The notes under the pieces were generated by a model. It was not told where the DNA came from and did not search any database. It worked only from the letters and a program-made list of their open reading frames with translations. Source: Xestospongia bergquistia (Eukaryota; Porifera; Demospongiae; Haplosclerida; Petrosiidae). From it: DNA of 64,000 nucleotides. Numbering within the stretch: position 1 is the first letter of the stretch; each line of letters begins with the position of its first letter. The stretch covers positions 6,760,501-6,824,500 of the forward strand of contig OZ014412.1 of assembly GCA_963965975.1 (NCBI GenBank), read 5' to 3'. The position numbers and the translations under genes were made by a program. Below are positions 10,923 to 26,886 of this stretch, piece after piece.

Positions 10923-13900
10923 TGTAGATAGCTTTTGCAGCAGCTGCTCAAGTTCTCAATGATCGTAAACGTTTCAGAAACTTTTTTCGCCCGCTTCCGT
11001 CTTTTAATTATATTCCAGCATCGTTGGCTCAGTTGATGAGAAAATTTGAGTGGAGACAGATGGCAATTATCACTCAGGAAGAGAGCTTGTTTCAAGGAGT
11101 AAGTATTTAGTATATCATTTGTAATATGAGGCTCTTTAATTGCAATTTGTTTAAACTTTACTCCTCTTTTCCTTTGAGGTAACAATTGCTCTCAGTAAAA
11201 TCTTTAAGTCAGAAAATTGGTTACTAGATTCATCAGTGACTTTTAAAACAGGAGTAGATCCCTTTCCATATAATGCTGTATTTGACAGAGTAAGATAATC
11301 AAGCCAGAAATCTCTATTAATCTATTATTACTGTTTACATTTACTTTGACCTTTGTTTTCCTAAACAATAACTCATACCATTAATATACATATATAATCA
11401 ATTCATTTGACTGTTTCAATGTTAGTTAGCCATATTTTTTGTAAACAATGCATTGCCATAAGGACACATATAAATTGATGTATTTATGAATGAGTGTCTG
11501 TCTACTTCATTTCCTTATTATCTAATATTTTACTTTAGATGAATGCAGACAAGTATAGAATTATACACATCAATTCATATCCTGAGTATGCCTATCGTAT
11601 TTTGTGTGAAGTGAGTAACATACTAGACTATACAGTGGATGGTTAGGTGGATGAATAGAGCTATGTATATATGTGTATATATGACCATAGTGATCACATT
11701 TTGTGTATAGTACCATAAATGGATTAGTTATTAAGAACAGACAATTACTAGAGCTTATATGTTTTCCATTCAATGCTAACTGTATTGCTGAATTCTTACA
11801 ATACATTACTTAAACTACCTAATATTATCTTTTATTACAGGCTTACTACAGAAATATGTATGCACCTACTTACGTTTGGATCTTACCAATGTGGTATAAT
11901 CCTGATTGGTGGGATGATGTCATACCTGTTAACTCATCTTGTACAGTTGATGTTAGGTTTGCAGTTCTTAATGGTATAATAGGGACTGTCCCTGATGGGT
12001 ACTTTGTTATGGAGAACAGATCAAAAGTGTCTTTCTCTGGTCTGGTAAGATATGTATTATAATATTGCTTGTATGAAATGTTAGTCATGTGAGTTTATTA
12101 AACATGTTTTCTAAATTTAGAACTACACATGTCATATCTAATGACACATGTTATATTTAAAGATAGAACAATATGTCATATTTAAATATAGAACAATGTG
12201 AATCTAAATATAGAATTTTGCATAATAAATCTATATGTAAAGCTCTTTGCCACAGATTAACCAAATCATCACGACTCTAAATTTGTATTGGGTGTGTGAT
12301 TATATGTGAATACACAGCCAAATTATCTAAGCTGTTGAGTTAACTAACAGTATTACAGTACCTTAACTACTACAATAATGTTTATGTAAATTGTAGTATG
12401 AAGACTAAGCATTAATCATCTGTAAAGTCTAGTCATAAGTCTCATGTGAATGTTGTCTTTAAAATGTATTAGCAATGTATGATATCAGATAGGCACATCC
12501 TTTATGTGTGCATAACTTATATTTTCTTAATTGTGTATCATTTAGCCTCATATGAGTAGTTTGTTATTAGTTTTATAATCTAGTTTACACAGATGCAAAC
12601 TGAAATATTTATTTTATATATAAATTTGTTTCTTTAATATGAACTAGCTTGATAACACTATCTATTAGGAATTCCCTAATGTATGTGTCCTGAGAATTGC
12701 ATAGTTATGTTTAACTAGTCTCAGATAGATAATAAACACAACAATATCCATGAATTAACTAACTACTTCCTCTGATCATCAGATAACAAATAAATGTAGC
12801 ATAAAGAACATTGTATATTCGATACATATGTTTGGTCTAATGTTAAATTCTAAAGTGAAACATCTTTATTGTGGACAGTTTGGGACCTCTTAGAAACCAA
12901 CTTTGTTATATAGGGGTACATAACATAAAATCTCTCACTCATACACTGAAATTTAAAGCAGGAGAGAGTATCATTTTAAGATAATTTTATTGTTCTTATT
13001 CTAGTTCATACATATTCCTATCTAATTCTTATAACTTCAGGTTACTATTACATCTCTCACTGTATGTCCAATTCTAACTCATTTCCTCAATTATTGTCAC
13101 ATTTCTCTTCCTGTAGACACCACAGCAGTTTTTAGACAACTATACTGCTCTACTACAGGAAGAACAATATCAAAATTTAAATTTAACTGAGCTTAGTGTT
13201 GGAGCAGTTACCTTTGATACAGTATGGTCTATGGCTATTGGACTTGACAATACAATGAAACGGATAGCTGTGAGAAATGACAGTGGATGTGAGAAGTTAT
13301 CAGGAGATTTAGTACCTTTAGAACAATTTGATTATACCAATCAAAAAGTGGGTTGTCTATTAAGACAAAGTTTTGCTGAAGTTAATTTTCTTGGAATTAC
13401 TGTGAGTTGTAAAACAGATTTATAATTTGTCCAACAGGAAGTCTAGACTTTAGTCACTTTAGGGGGTGTGGATTAGTTGAATTAACATTGAATTAGTGGT
13501 TGAAATATGAACTTCCTGCTGAACAATGATTGTTTATATTAGTACACTGCAACAATAAGCAATGACATTCACTATGTAACATAGAGTGAGCAATGTGACA
13601 GTTGCTGAGTGGCAGTTACATTTTTCTGCAAATAGATATAGTCTGGTAAATATCTTCTTGGTATAAGAATAATACAGACACCATGAAATTGCTGTTTGAC
13701 TACTTGTTAATAATATTCCTACTATCTTGTTGTAGCTAAAACTATAACTAGTGTCGTCAGGTTTGCCAGGAAACAATAAGTAGTATATGGAAATTCCAAG
13801 CATTGATACAGTGTATAGCCTTCCCCAATATAATTGTTGTTATATACATGTGTTTATCCTTTAAATTTGTTTACTATGACTTTCAGCATTATAATTATGT

Positions 13901-16499
13901 AATTAAAGATGAATAAAGTTTCAATTTTCTAGTATTGTTATACTCTTTATCCTCCATCTTCACTCTCATTATAGGGTCCTGTTATGTTTGACAGGAATGG
14001 TAGTCGTTTTGACAATGTTCATCTTGTCAAACAATACAGAATATCTGATAGTAAGTGTCTATGACATAACTTGGTCTGTAATGTTCATTTCATTTCTTCC
14101 TATAAAGATAGCAACATGTCCATTTTTCCAGAGACAGTAGCTTATATAACTGTTGGTGCAAATGAAACTACTTTTAAATTCAAACTTGGTGAATCTAATG
14201 AACGAATTTGGAAAGGTATACATTATAATATCTCATAATTACATGCTTAAAATGTCTCATCATAATAGTACATTAAAGACATTTTGGTAATAGTATTAAT
14301 ATTTATCTCTGATAGAGGACACTCCTTTACTTAGGAGCTCCACCTAGCTATAACAAATATTATCTGTCAGTTGGGAATGTACAATATATACTGCCATATC
14401 ACTATAACAGACAAGATATCCTATTAGTATCACTATACTTTATCCTTTAGATGGCACTCCTCCTTATGACGGTTTTCCAGAGGAGACTATACATCAAAAT
14501 CATCTAGCATTGATTATAATTTATGATATTGCAGCATTTGTTGGCGTCATCTTTGTAGCAGTATGTCTTTTGTTTAATATTGTCTTTAGAAATAAAAGGT
14601 CAGTAACTGTCCATACAGACTCTTATATCAATAACCTGACTCTCTCTCCCTCCCTTCCTCTAACAGAACTGTCAAACTTGCTAGTCCTAATTTGAATTAT
14701 CTCATAATTTTAGGGGCTGCTCTCATGTACATTTGTGTCTATTTTTATGTACACTCCTCAACAGTAATGGATGTACAGACTGCTTTCTGTAATGTAAGAT
14801 ATAATGTGTTCATTTTGTCACCCACGCTTGGTAAATCTAATGAATAAATTATCAATAACTGAGCCTTTTAAAATTGACATGGACATCACTCAATAATTTA
14901 AACACTAAATTTCTAATTTCTAATCAGCAATGCTTTCAGTCAGGCTTTGAAATTTGAAAGTAGACTGATTAGGTCTTTGAAAGATTGTTATTTTTATAAT
15001 AACCCCAATACTTTTTTCACACAGATTCGATTTTGGTTGTTCTCTTTGGGATATACTCTTTGTTTTGCTGTCATTCTTTCTAAAACATGGAGAGTTTATT
15101 ACATCTTCTATAATCCAACTACTCAAAAGAAGGTTTTTTACTTATTAACAAGATGATGCTTTACAAATTCTTTCTCTCAGGCATTAAAAGATTGGGTTTT
15201 ATTTGTTGCAGTGTTAGTTATAGTGGGTATTGATTTGATCATTATTCTAGTTGGATCTATCATTCCTCAGTCACGACTGATAGCTACAAAAAAAACAGAT
15301 ACACAGCATCCACAGACAACAACAGTAAGTAATTCCCATATGTTATATGATATACATTGTTATGATATGCTATCAGCTTTGACAAGCACAATTGACTGAA
15401 ATTTTAAAATTGAAATGACTAATAGTTACAAACTTATTGCCAGTAGCTCTTTCTATATAGTTCATATAACAATATCATAAAACAATATGTTCCTAACAAA
15501 CATACAGTACCTATTTATTGAAAACAATCTATGGATAAAAAATGCATGGATGAATTGAAAGAATAATTGTGGATGGTAATTATTAATCTATATTTTTCTT
15601 ACAGTTTAATTTTTTTTCTGTATTGTATCTAGACTGATGGTATCTTTGTAAATAATTTCATCTATGTGTGTGCTCAGATTGAATCACAAATTTGGCTAGC
15701 AGTCTCCTTTACATACAAAGCATTGCTACAACTAGTAGCAATATTTATGGCATTTCATATTCGTCGTGTTAAAGTTAAAGCTCTCAATGATTCAAAGGAA
15801 ATAGCTGTTATTATCTACATCAACAGTATTATACTCACATTGTTAGCAGTGACTCAGTTTGCACTTGAAAATTATCATGATGTGTATGCTGCTATGTTTG
15901 GACTAGCTTTATTGGTAGATGCAACTATGTTCTTAGGACTGATATTCATTCCAAAGGTAATCCTCATTTTCATAAATTAAGTAAACTTGTGTACACTAAA
16001 TTTAAAGAATCAATCCTATTCATATTGTATGATCTAATTTTATTTACTAAAATCTGTATTACATTTTTACGCATATTTATCATTTACCTTAACAGATGGT
16101 TAGTCTATATTTTGATCCAAAAGGAGAGAATGTTTTTACTCACTCTCTGCCAACTAATCACACAACATATACTGGAAATACAACTGCTAATGAGTCACCG
16201 GAGGAGATTATTAGCAATCTACAAGCTAGAATAAAAGAATTGGAATCAAATAAAGTTACTACACAAGAGGTAGGTATAACAGTACACATATCTCAGAATA
16301 CTAAATTTCTGTATATCCTCCATTAAGACCCTCCTAAACTAAATGTAGTAAGGAGGGACAGTTTCCAAGTTCCCAAAGTGTCGATTATAGAAATTGTAAT
16401 CTGCTTAATCCATATATTTAGCAACAATTTTCTTTCACACTATTAGATGTAAACATAGTAAAACATTTCTCTATTTAACTCTAGAACCATACTGAGTAG
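9411..16499 (+). CDS. GABA-B-like class C GPCR, copy B (complete, 16 exons)
   Basis: Exons: 9411-9647, 10054-10191, 10928-11098, 11179-11289, 11539-11610, 11841-12044, 13117-13401, 13975-14050, 14108-14215, 14451-14598, 14667-14793, 15025-15132, 15181-15324, 15633-15956, 16096-16269 and 16485-16499. Together they give 813 codons with consistent phases. I chose the ATG at 9411 over the one at 9336 because it begins a clean signal peptide (MYSRLIVCLFWSLFYLSVG). Residues about 25-430 are a Venus-flytrap ligand domain, about 483-751 seven membrane segments with FIPK at the end of TM7, and about 785-803 a short coiled-coil (LQARIKELE). There is no cysteine-rich linker, as in GABA-B receptors. The protein is slightly shorter than vertebrate GABA-B subunits. 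A TAG in the last exon cuts 14 residues from the tail relative to copy A. It should act as a plasma-membrane G-protein-coupled receptor for a small ligand; which ligand cannot be read from sequence. Confidence 0.88.
10865..10924. repeat. CA/CT/TA microsatellite in receptor B intron
   Basis: Runs of CA, then CT, then TA abut each other and end only a few bases before the acceptor of the 10928 exon. They form an unusually long pyrimidine-rich tract at a splice acceptor. Confidence 0.9.
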
Positions 16500-16849
16500 G
16501 GGTCAGTCCTCCATTAAAAATTAATGAAAAAGAAGTGTAGTTTTAATGCAGTTTGTAATAGTTAGTAAATTTATGTCTTTTGAGTTTGAATGCACTTATA
16601 TTTTTATACATGATGTTTGCCATATGTTTTTATCAATGCACAATTTCTTGATAAAATTGTACTTACAGTTAAAACAACATTTAAAATTATAATTTAACAG
16701 AATGTAGGATAGTACAATTGTTTATGATTTCAAATTATACATTATATTGTTATATTAGTTAAAGAAACTACTGAAATAGTACACAAGTGTTGTTTCACGT
16801 GCACAATGAAAAATTAAAAGTTCAAAATTATTCCTGAAATCACTTCATT

Positions 16850-18900
16850 GATGATGAAAAATTCCCCCTCTTGTGGTTGCATCAAAAGATGCTAAAAATG
16901 ATTTTCAATGGCTGCACAAAGGTAGTCGTAGAATAGCACAATTATTATTATTTCAGATTATGCATTACATTGTTATATCATTTAAAGAAAAAAACTACTA
17001 AAATCACTTTATTGGTAATAACCACTGAAAACATCCACCCTCTTGTTCCATCAAAAGATGATAAAAATGACTCTCAATAACTGCACAAAACTGGTCATTA
17101 TGTCACATCCTCAAGACATATCAATGAACTACTAAAGTGTATACTATTAAACTGATAATAGTTGGAAGTCCTAACAGAAGTGAAAACGTGTCATACATGA
17201 CAGAACTCTAGATTCATTAATAATATATCCATATTGAAACACCAAAGTAATTGGAGAAACAATATCAATTTAAATAGCTTGTAAAACCAAAAGAGTCATA
17301 TCAATATTCCATGCATACCAATTGCTTGACTGCATAAAAATTCAAAAATGCATGTAAAGGACAATACATCTGCTGCACAAGCCAATAAAGATGGTATTAA
17401 CAAGACCCAGAAGAAAACATTGATAATAGGGTCTCCTGATGTCCATATTTTAATACCACCTATATGATCTCGATCTGTCATTATATGTCCAATTAAGTCT
17501 TTGAAGAACACAAAGAATCACATATTGATAAGATTAAGCATATCATAGCTATTGCAAGATCTTTTAATGAATTCATAAAGAAATACACTAACTTTGAGAA
17601 GAAAGAAAGAATAAAAAAACTTGAGTAACGGAGTAGCAATTAAGACCACCAATAAATCAAACAGCATTGCATTTTAACGTTTCTCACCATTGTTATATTG
17701 GTTAACAAAATTTGATCTCTATATTCCATGAGTAAAGGATCTGATACTATTAGACAAGGAGACAGTGCAGATAAGACATCTAAAATATAAAAAGGTCTTT
17801 ATGTTTTCAACTTCTCATGTGGATATGGTCCACCATATTTGTCTTTAGCAAAATCAATTCTCTTTTGTACCTCATTCTTCCAGTATGTAAAAGCACTTCT
17901 TTTTTGGAATACATTTTTTGGGAATGCATACTTGACATTTTCATAGACTGTTCTGTAGGGATTGTTCACTGGTAAAAGTGATATGTCACTTTAGCATAAT
18001 GAATGTTTTATATGAATTTCATACATAAATATGACTATGTATATCAACTGTATATTAGCTAATTGTGAGTATATTTAATAAGCTTTGGAAATGTGCATTT
18101 ATAGACTTGTGACACACTAAAACTAGCTATTTGTAAATCCTTACTAAGAACCACCATCAGATGTATGCTTGTATATTTAATGTATTAGTACTAGCATATA
18201 TTAACTATTTAGTTTGCAGCTATATATGATTTGAATTAATTAGTTATATATTATGGATACTTAAGCATAGTGTTATATACAATTAGAGTCATAAATTTAG
18301 ACAGCTAATAAATAAATATAAGGAAATCATTACAGTGTGTACATTGTAGATCTAATTAGGTGTCTTATTCACTGTTACATAATTTAATGAGTGACTTGAA
18401 TCTGAAATAAAAAAATGATATGTTAAAATCACATACCACTACATGCAGTGAGTTATGTTATCAAATATAATGATAATGAAGACACAAACAGTGAGTGAAT
18501 AAAGTAAATACTATTGTGGTAACAGTTAAAGTACCAATGGTGTATTGTGTGTAATTGGCAAAAAAAGTCAAAATGAGTGGGTTTCACAAACAACAAACCT
18601 ATACCAGGATATGAATGCACGGATTTTAGCACTTATTAGCATATGGTATGGATCAACTAATGATGGTTCCTAGTCACTAGGAGCCATCATTAGTTGATCC
18701 ATACCATATAGTAATGCATTAGCTTTAAAAAAACCATTGATATCAATTAACAAATCAGTGCCAGTGATGACCAACCATACTTACCCACTGGAGCTAAACT
18801 TCCACATGAATTGTACTGAAAAGAGCTACATAAACTTTGGAGCATTGTTCCAATCCATGCAAGCCACAACCAATATAAATTCCTTTTTTCACATATTAAA
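16850..18900 (-). pseudogene. SLC15-like transporter pseudogene
   Basis: Two blocks of transporter homology lie on the minus strand. Block 17070-17975 corresponds to the C-terminal half and the conserved TM6-TM7 linker; its plus-strand complement reads like the linker of the gene at 23732. Block 18468-18900 corresponds to TM3-TM6. About 490 bp of unrelated AT-rich DNA separate them. Many stops and indels, and a 69-bp palindrome at 18641-18709, disrupt it. The part before TM3 is missing. It is convergent with receptor B, the same arrangement as in units 1 and 3. Confidence 0.8.
18641..18709. repeat. 69-bp near-perfect palindrome within SLC15 relic
   Basis: Two 34-nt arms with one mismatch flank a single central base near 18675. 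The right arm (ACTAGGAGCCATCATTAG and on) is normal transporter sequence found in all paralogs. The left arm is its inverted copy, inserted within the gene. This is the signature of a templated inverted duplication. Confidence 0.88.
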
Positions 18901-19007
18901 TAGCTAATTTTTATTATTTTTATTATACTAAAATATGGAGGATTATTAAATTAGACACTGCTTGGATTAGTCCCGCCCTCATAATATGATTACGTAGATA
19001 AAACATA

Positions 19008-19015
19008 CCACGTGG
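19008..19015. promoter_or_regulatory. CCACGTGG E-box upstream of SRCR gene
   Basis: A palindromic E-box about 150 bp before the SRCR start codon, identical to the one before receptor B. A regulatory role is inferred. Confidence 0.45.
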
Positions 19016-19160
19016 TCTAAAACAACAATGTTGGCACAATTCACAATAATTTAATGTAGTTTGCTTACGCAATAACACTTACTTCAGTCTCAAGGTGGTT
19101 GTGTCAAGAAGCTGCTTCTGGTTTGCTTTGGTATATTTAAAACTAACTTGATACTTGCAA

Positions 19161-22197
<3,037 letters not shown>

Positions 22198-22739
22198 AGA
22201 ACATAAAAAGTGCCTTTATTATTTACATGTGATTAAATACTACAAGTTGTTGTTTACTTTTTAGGTTTGATACATTTTAATTAAGAAAATTTGTAACCCT
22301 CCCAATGTGATTTTTATTTTAAACAAGAATATAATTATAAAAGTTGTTCTAAGATTATTTTAAACTGTTATTGCTATTTGAACTGGATTTTTGCTAACAA
22401 TGAAGACTAGAGAGTTGGCAGAAACCATGACAGCATACAAGCTTTGACCAGCTCATGGTTTGAGTGATTACATTTAATAATTACAAAGTCTTTTGCCAGT
22501 CAGCACACACAGGTTATATATAGTTGTGTATGATAATAGAATGAAGCAGTATGAGGACACACCTATATATGGTCTTACTCAGCATATAGGTAGAATCATT
22601 GCATATCTGGTGCCCCATTAACTGAAAATCAAAATAAAACAATTTGTAGAAGATAAATAAAGGAGTGAAGGAAGAGATGAATTTATGGACGGCAATTTTA
22701 GGCAATGTTTTACTTTTACTTTCATATTACTTCTATACT
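22198..22739. other. Non-coding spacer after SRCR gene
   Basis: AT-rich, with no supported gene. The last 200 bp loosely resemble the intron before the TM6-TM7 exon of receptors A and B, so the receptor relic that follows probably begins here. Confidence 0.5.
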
Positions 22740-23443
22740 TTATCTACACTAATGATATCTTTGTAAATAACAACATCTATGCATGTGGTCACAGTGGATC
22801 ACAAATTTAGTTGGCAGTCTCCTTTGCATACAAAGCATTGTCACAACTAGTAGCAATATTTATGGCATTTCATATTTGTCGTGTTAAATTTCTCAATTAC
22901 TCAAAGGAAATAGCTGCCATTATCTACTTCGACAGTATTATACTTCCATTGTTGACACAGTTTGCTCTTGAAATTTATTTATTACATTCATTTATCTCAA
23001 CACATGGTTAGTCATTGTCTCGATCCAAATGGAGAGAAAGATTTTACTCATTCCCTGCTGACTAATCACCCAACATATAATGGCAATACCACTGTTAATG
23101 AGTCAGCAGAGGAGACCATCAAAAGTCCATGAGGTAAAATAAAAGAATATGAATCAAATAACGTGACTACACAAGAGGTAGATACAACAGTAGATACGTT
23201 TTAGGCATGGATATACCCATTAACACAAATCTAACTTTAACTTAGTAAGGAGGGACAGTATCCAAGTTCCCAAAGTGTCAACTGTAGAGACCGTAATCTG
23301 CTTCATCCTTCCTTATATTCAATAACAGTTATACTTCACATTGTTAAAGGTGAATATAATAAACCATTTCTCTATTTTACTCTAGAACCAGGCTGATCAG
23401 GGGTCAGTGCCTATGTTAGAAATTGAAGCAAAAGATGTGTAGT
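22740..23443 (+). pseudogene. GABA-B-like receptor relic (last three exons)
   Basis: Homology to the three final exons of receptors A and B: about 22748-22985 for TM6-TM7, 23004-23177 for the coiled-coil tail, and 23386-23443 for the end. The latter includes a terminus like that of copy A ending in AAAGATGTGTAG. The first block has an in-frame stop (QI*LAVSF), internal deletions and no FIPK end, and one exon boundary is lost. It is therefore a dead third copy, convergent with the SLC15 gene that follows. Confidence 0.82.
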
Positions 23444-23731
23444 GTTATTGCAGTTTTTTGCTAGTTAACGAATATACATATGTTGTGTTCGAATGTACCA
23501 TGTATTAATAAATGATGCTAAATATAAATCATTGTTTTTATTAATCTATAATTTCTTATTACAATTAAACTCACACTTTAAAAAAATTGAAATAGTAATT
23601 TTATTTCCAGATTGAAGAATAATACAATTAACTATCATTTCAAATATGCATTTATATTTTTAAATAAACAGTACAAGTTACTAAGTTTCATTGCACAATA
23701 CCAAATAAGATTTTTAAACATGTCTCTCTTG

Positions 23732-25477
23732 CTAATTGTAACTCTTCATATATTCCATCTTTTGTAATAGTTGATGCTCAAAGTGATCCTCAATGGCTGC
23801 ACGAAGATAGAGTTCATCATCTCGTACCCTTAGCACATACCAACGAGCTATTGGGACATATGCTACTAAACCAATAACAGCTATAAGTCCTAACAGAAGA
23901 GTAAACCAAGTTGTACATGAGAGTATTGAAGGTCCATTAATTTGTACATATTGAAATGTTAAAGTAATTGCAGAGCTGACATCAATGTAAAGAGCTCGTA
24001 AAAACCAAAAGAGTCCTATCAACATTCCATGCATACCAAATGGAGCTTGACTACATAAAAATTCAAATATGTACAAGAAAGACAATACATCTGATATACC
24101 AGCCAATATAGATGGTATTAATAAGACCCAGTAGGAGATATTAACTATAGGGTCTCCTGATTTCCATGTTATAAAACATCCAATGTGATCTTCATTCATA
24201 TGTATCAATCGACCAATTAAGTCTATTAAGAATACAGAGAATATTGATAGTATTAAGCATATCATAGCAATACCAAGTCCTTTTAATGAGTTAATAAGAA
24301 AATATTCTAACTTTGGAAAGAGAGGAAGAATAACAAACTCAAGTAATGGTACAGCAATTAAGATAATATTATCACCAATAAACCAAACAGTAAAAGGAGC
24401 ATAGTTGTTTAAACCTTTCTTACCATCTTTAAACTGGTTAACAAAATATGATATCTCATTAATAAAAGGATCTGAGGCTATTAGAAAAGGAGACAATGCA
24501 ACCAGAACAGCTAAAATACGAAAAAATGTCTTCACATTCTCAACTTCTTCATGTGTATATGGCCCACCATACTTGTCTTTAGCAAAATCAATTCTCTTTG
24601 GTACTTCATTCTCCCAGTATGTAAAGGCACTTCTGTTTTTAGGGTACTTGTTTTGAAATGCATACTTTACAACATTGTAGACTGTTCTGTAAGAATTATT
24701 AACAGCCATGTTTTCAAATTTATAATGAAATTTGAAATAAAGACATAAAGACAGAGATAATAAACCAAATGTTTTTGTACATACACTTAATGTTCCTGTC
24801 TGGTATTGTTCCATGGGTAAATAACTTGTGATAAAGGATGGGCTACCTCCAATAAACATAGCCCAGACATACCAGTATATGAAAGCATGGAGTTTAGCAC
24901 TAGGAGCCACTATAAGCTGGTCCATGCCATATGCTAGTGCATTAGCATAAAAAAAGGCTAAAGATATTAACAGAAAAAATAATGCCAATGATGATATGCC
25001 ATATTTGCCAATTGAAGCTAAAGTTCCACACGAATTGTACTGAAAACAGCTACTCATACTTTGAAGCAATGTACCTATCCATCCAAACCACAGACTGATA
25101 TAAATGGCCTTTCCACGACCAATCTTAGTATCTGCTACCCATCCAGCTAATGGAATGAATAAGTACAATACATTGGCAGTAACTTTACTTACAATGTAAG
25201 AGATGGGCACACTTTCATTATAAGAATGTGTACAGAATTGACCTGGAGGTGCAGCAATATCACGAACAATATCATTTAATACCAGATACATGACTATTGA
25301 CATAGGCAGTGTGTAAAATAGAAGAAGAATGGATGGTAGAGATAATATACGTGCCTTCACTTCTTTCCAATAGGTTTTTATACCTCTAACAAGATATGGT
25401 ATCCTCCTCTTTCTCTGGTCATCATTAATAACAGACACTGATAAAGCTCTGTCTTCAGAATCAACATTTGAAGTCAT
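23732..25477 (-). CDS. SLC15/POT-like transporter, paralog 1
   Basis: Intronless, 581 residues, about 12 membrane segments of the major facilitator fold. I preferred the methionine at 25477 to the one at 25501 because MTSNVDSEDR aligns with MASNVDFESR of paralog 3. Residues 112-125 (GWVADTKIGRGKAI) fit the POT/PTR2 family motif after TM2. The cytosolic TM6-TM7 linker (about 282-319) carries RSAFTYWENEVPKR and KYGGPYTHEEVENVK, resembling the GGPF/EEVEDVK linker of SLC15A3/A4. The proton-coupling ExxER motif expected in TM1 is absent; TM1 reads PSILLLFYTLPMSIV. Likely a peptide, histidine or muropeptide-type solute carrier, perhaps endolysosomal like SLC15A3/A4; substrate and coupling are unknown. 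The 3'-terminal 175 bp or so (about 23866-24041) are nearly identical to paralog 4. Confidence 0.85.
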   Translation of the reverse strand: MTSNVDSEDRALSVSVINDDQRKRRIPYLVRGIKTYWKEVKARILSLPSILLLFYTLPMSIVMYLVLNDIVRDIAAPPGQFCTHSYNESVPISYIVSKVTANVLYLFIPLAGWVADTKIGRGKAIYISLWFGWIGTLLQSMSSCFQYNSCGTLASIGKYGISSLALFFLLISLAFFYANALAYGMDQLIVAPSAKLHAFIYWYVWAMFIGGSPSFITSYLPMEQYQTGTLSVCTKTFGLLSLSLCLYFKFHYKFENMAVNNSYRTVYNVVKYAFQNKYPKNRSAFTYWENEVPKRIDFAKDKYGGPYTHEEVENVKTFFRILAVLVALSPFLIASDPFINEISYFVNQFKDGKKGLNNYAPFTVWFIGDNIILIAVPLLEFVILPLFPKLEYFLINSLKGLGIAMICLILSIFSVFLIDLIGRLIHMNEDHIGCFITWKSGDPIVNISYWVLLIPSILAGISDVLSFLYIFEFLCSQAPFGMHGMLIGLFWFLRALYIDVSSAITLTFQYVQINGPSILSCTTWFTLLLGLIAVIGLVAYVPIARWYVLRVRDDELYLRAAIEDHFEHQLLQKMEYMKSYN

Positions 25478-25537
25478 GATCAACAGACAATCTAACAACA
25501 ATAAAACAGGGCTGGGACCACCTATCTACTCAACAAT

Positions 25538-25548
25538 CATGTGATCAC
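25538..25548. promoter_or_regulatory. TCATGTGATCA box upstream of paralog 1
   Basis: M-box-like E-box about 60 bp before the start codon. The same core TCATGTGA recurs upstream of the other SLC15 paralogs. Confidence 0.5.
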
Positions 25549-26880
25549 AGTATTTATAGTACTTCTTAGATAATATTTCAACATCGAGGTTACTAAGGGT
25601 TAACAATTCGTGCAAGTAGATTTGTGTTACTACATAATGAATACCTTCACTTGTGCTACAGATTGATTGGCATAGCATATTATTTGATGCAATGAAGTAA
25701 ACATTATGTACAGTTTTCATTACTAATTTGTAATAAATGTACTATGGAATTAACTAGTAGTGTAACTAATTGTTAGATTTATGATCATGAGATATTGGAC
25801 AATGATTGTTACTATGAAATTATTCATACTACCACTTCAATGCATTTTGTAGATATGCGTGAAACAGAGTGTACATGAATTAGTTTAAACAACCAATTTA
25901 TTAGAGCAGTGCTGTAATATGATACCTCCATCATTTATATTATTAGTCTTTGGGTTGGATCAATTGGGACTAGTTTTTTCAGTACAGATCTTTTAGAATT
26001 ATAGCTTCAGTTGATACTAAAGTTATAGAAGTCTATATTATGTTATAATTACGACAAATTTGTGTATTGAGTGTACTACCAATAAATTTGGTGCAATTGT
26101 TAAAAACAAATTATGCTTAAATTATAATAAGAGTCACTGATACCTTACAAAAGTGTTTTGTTTTAACACTGTAAAAGTTGATTATAACCAATTGTTACAT
26201 TTTGAGACCATTGGACTACTAAGTAGACAATTGGGCTACTGACTAAACAATGATCATTATACTTATTATATAATCTAACAATATGTTGCTTGTTATTTAT
26301 GCATTATTGTACTGCTGCTATGGCCACTGTCTATCTAAAGAAACTAGTTTTTGACCTCCTCTCTATACATTACAATATCAATATATGTTGTTGTACACAT
26401 TGGATGTACCACAGGATTGACAGTTAATGTAATTAATAGTTAGAACTATAATCATGATTTTTTTATTTGTAACTTGTATGGATGCTTGCAAACCAAATAA
26501 TGGTTATGAAATGAATTAACAGTAATATAATTCAAACTGTCATCATATTAACATTAAAGTTTGAACCCATAGTAACAAACTTGGTCAAACGTCTTATTTT
26601 TTAAGAATACAAAAATCATTCTAACCATTATCTACATAAACTGTTAATTCCACAGTACATTAATAATCAAAACATTATTATGTTTACATTTACATGTACA
26701 CAACCTGTATAACCATATATTGGTTAATTAACTTATTAATTTTTATAATACTAATTATGCAAAATAACACCATATGAATAATTGGTACTTTTGTCATGTA
26801 ATTGCAAATAGCCACATCATATCTATATATTAAAAATATAAATTAAGAAGAGTTAATAAAATGATCATTGGTTCAATGTC
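25549..26880. other. Intergenic spacer with no gene
   Basis: About 1.3 kb of AT-rich DNA. Scattered segments resemble parts of the long third intron of the Ig/Fn3 receptors at 51870-52910 and 59640-59760, so it may hold decayed dispersed repeats. No exon-like structure was found. Confidence 0.5.
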
Positions 26881-26886
26881 ATCTGG

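Noticed and set aside
10907-11185. Minus-strand 92-residue ORF
   Set aside because: It is antisense to two receptor B exons and an intron.
11870-12088. Minus-strand 72-residue ORF
   Set aside because: It is antisense to the 11841-12044 receptor exon.
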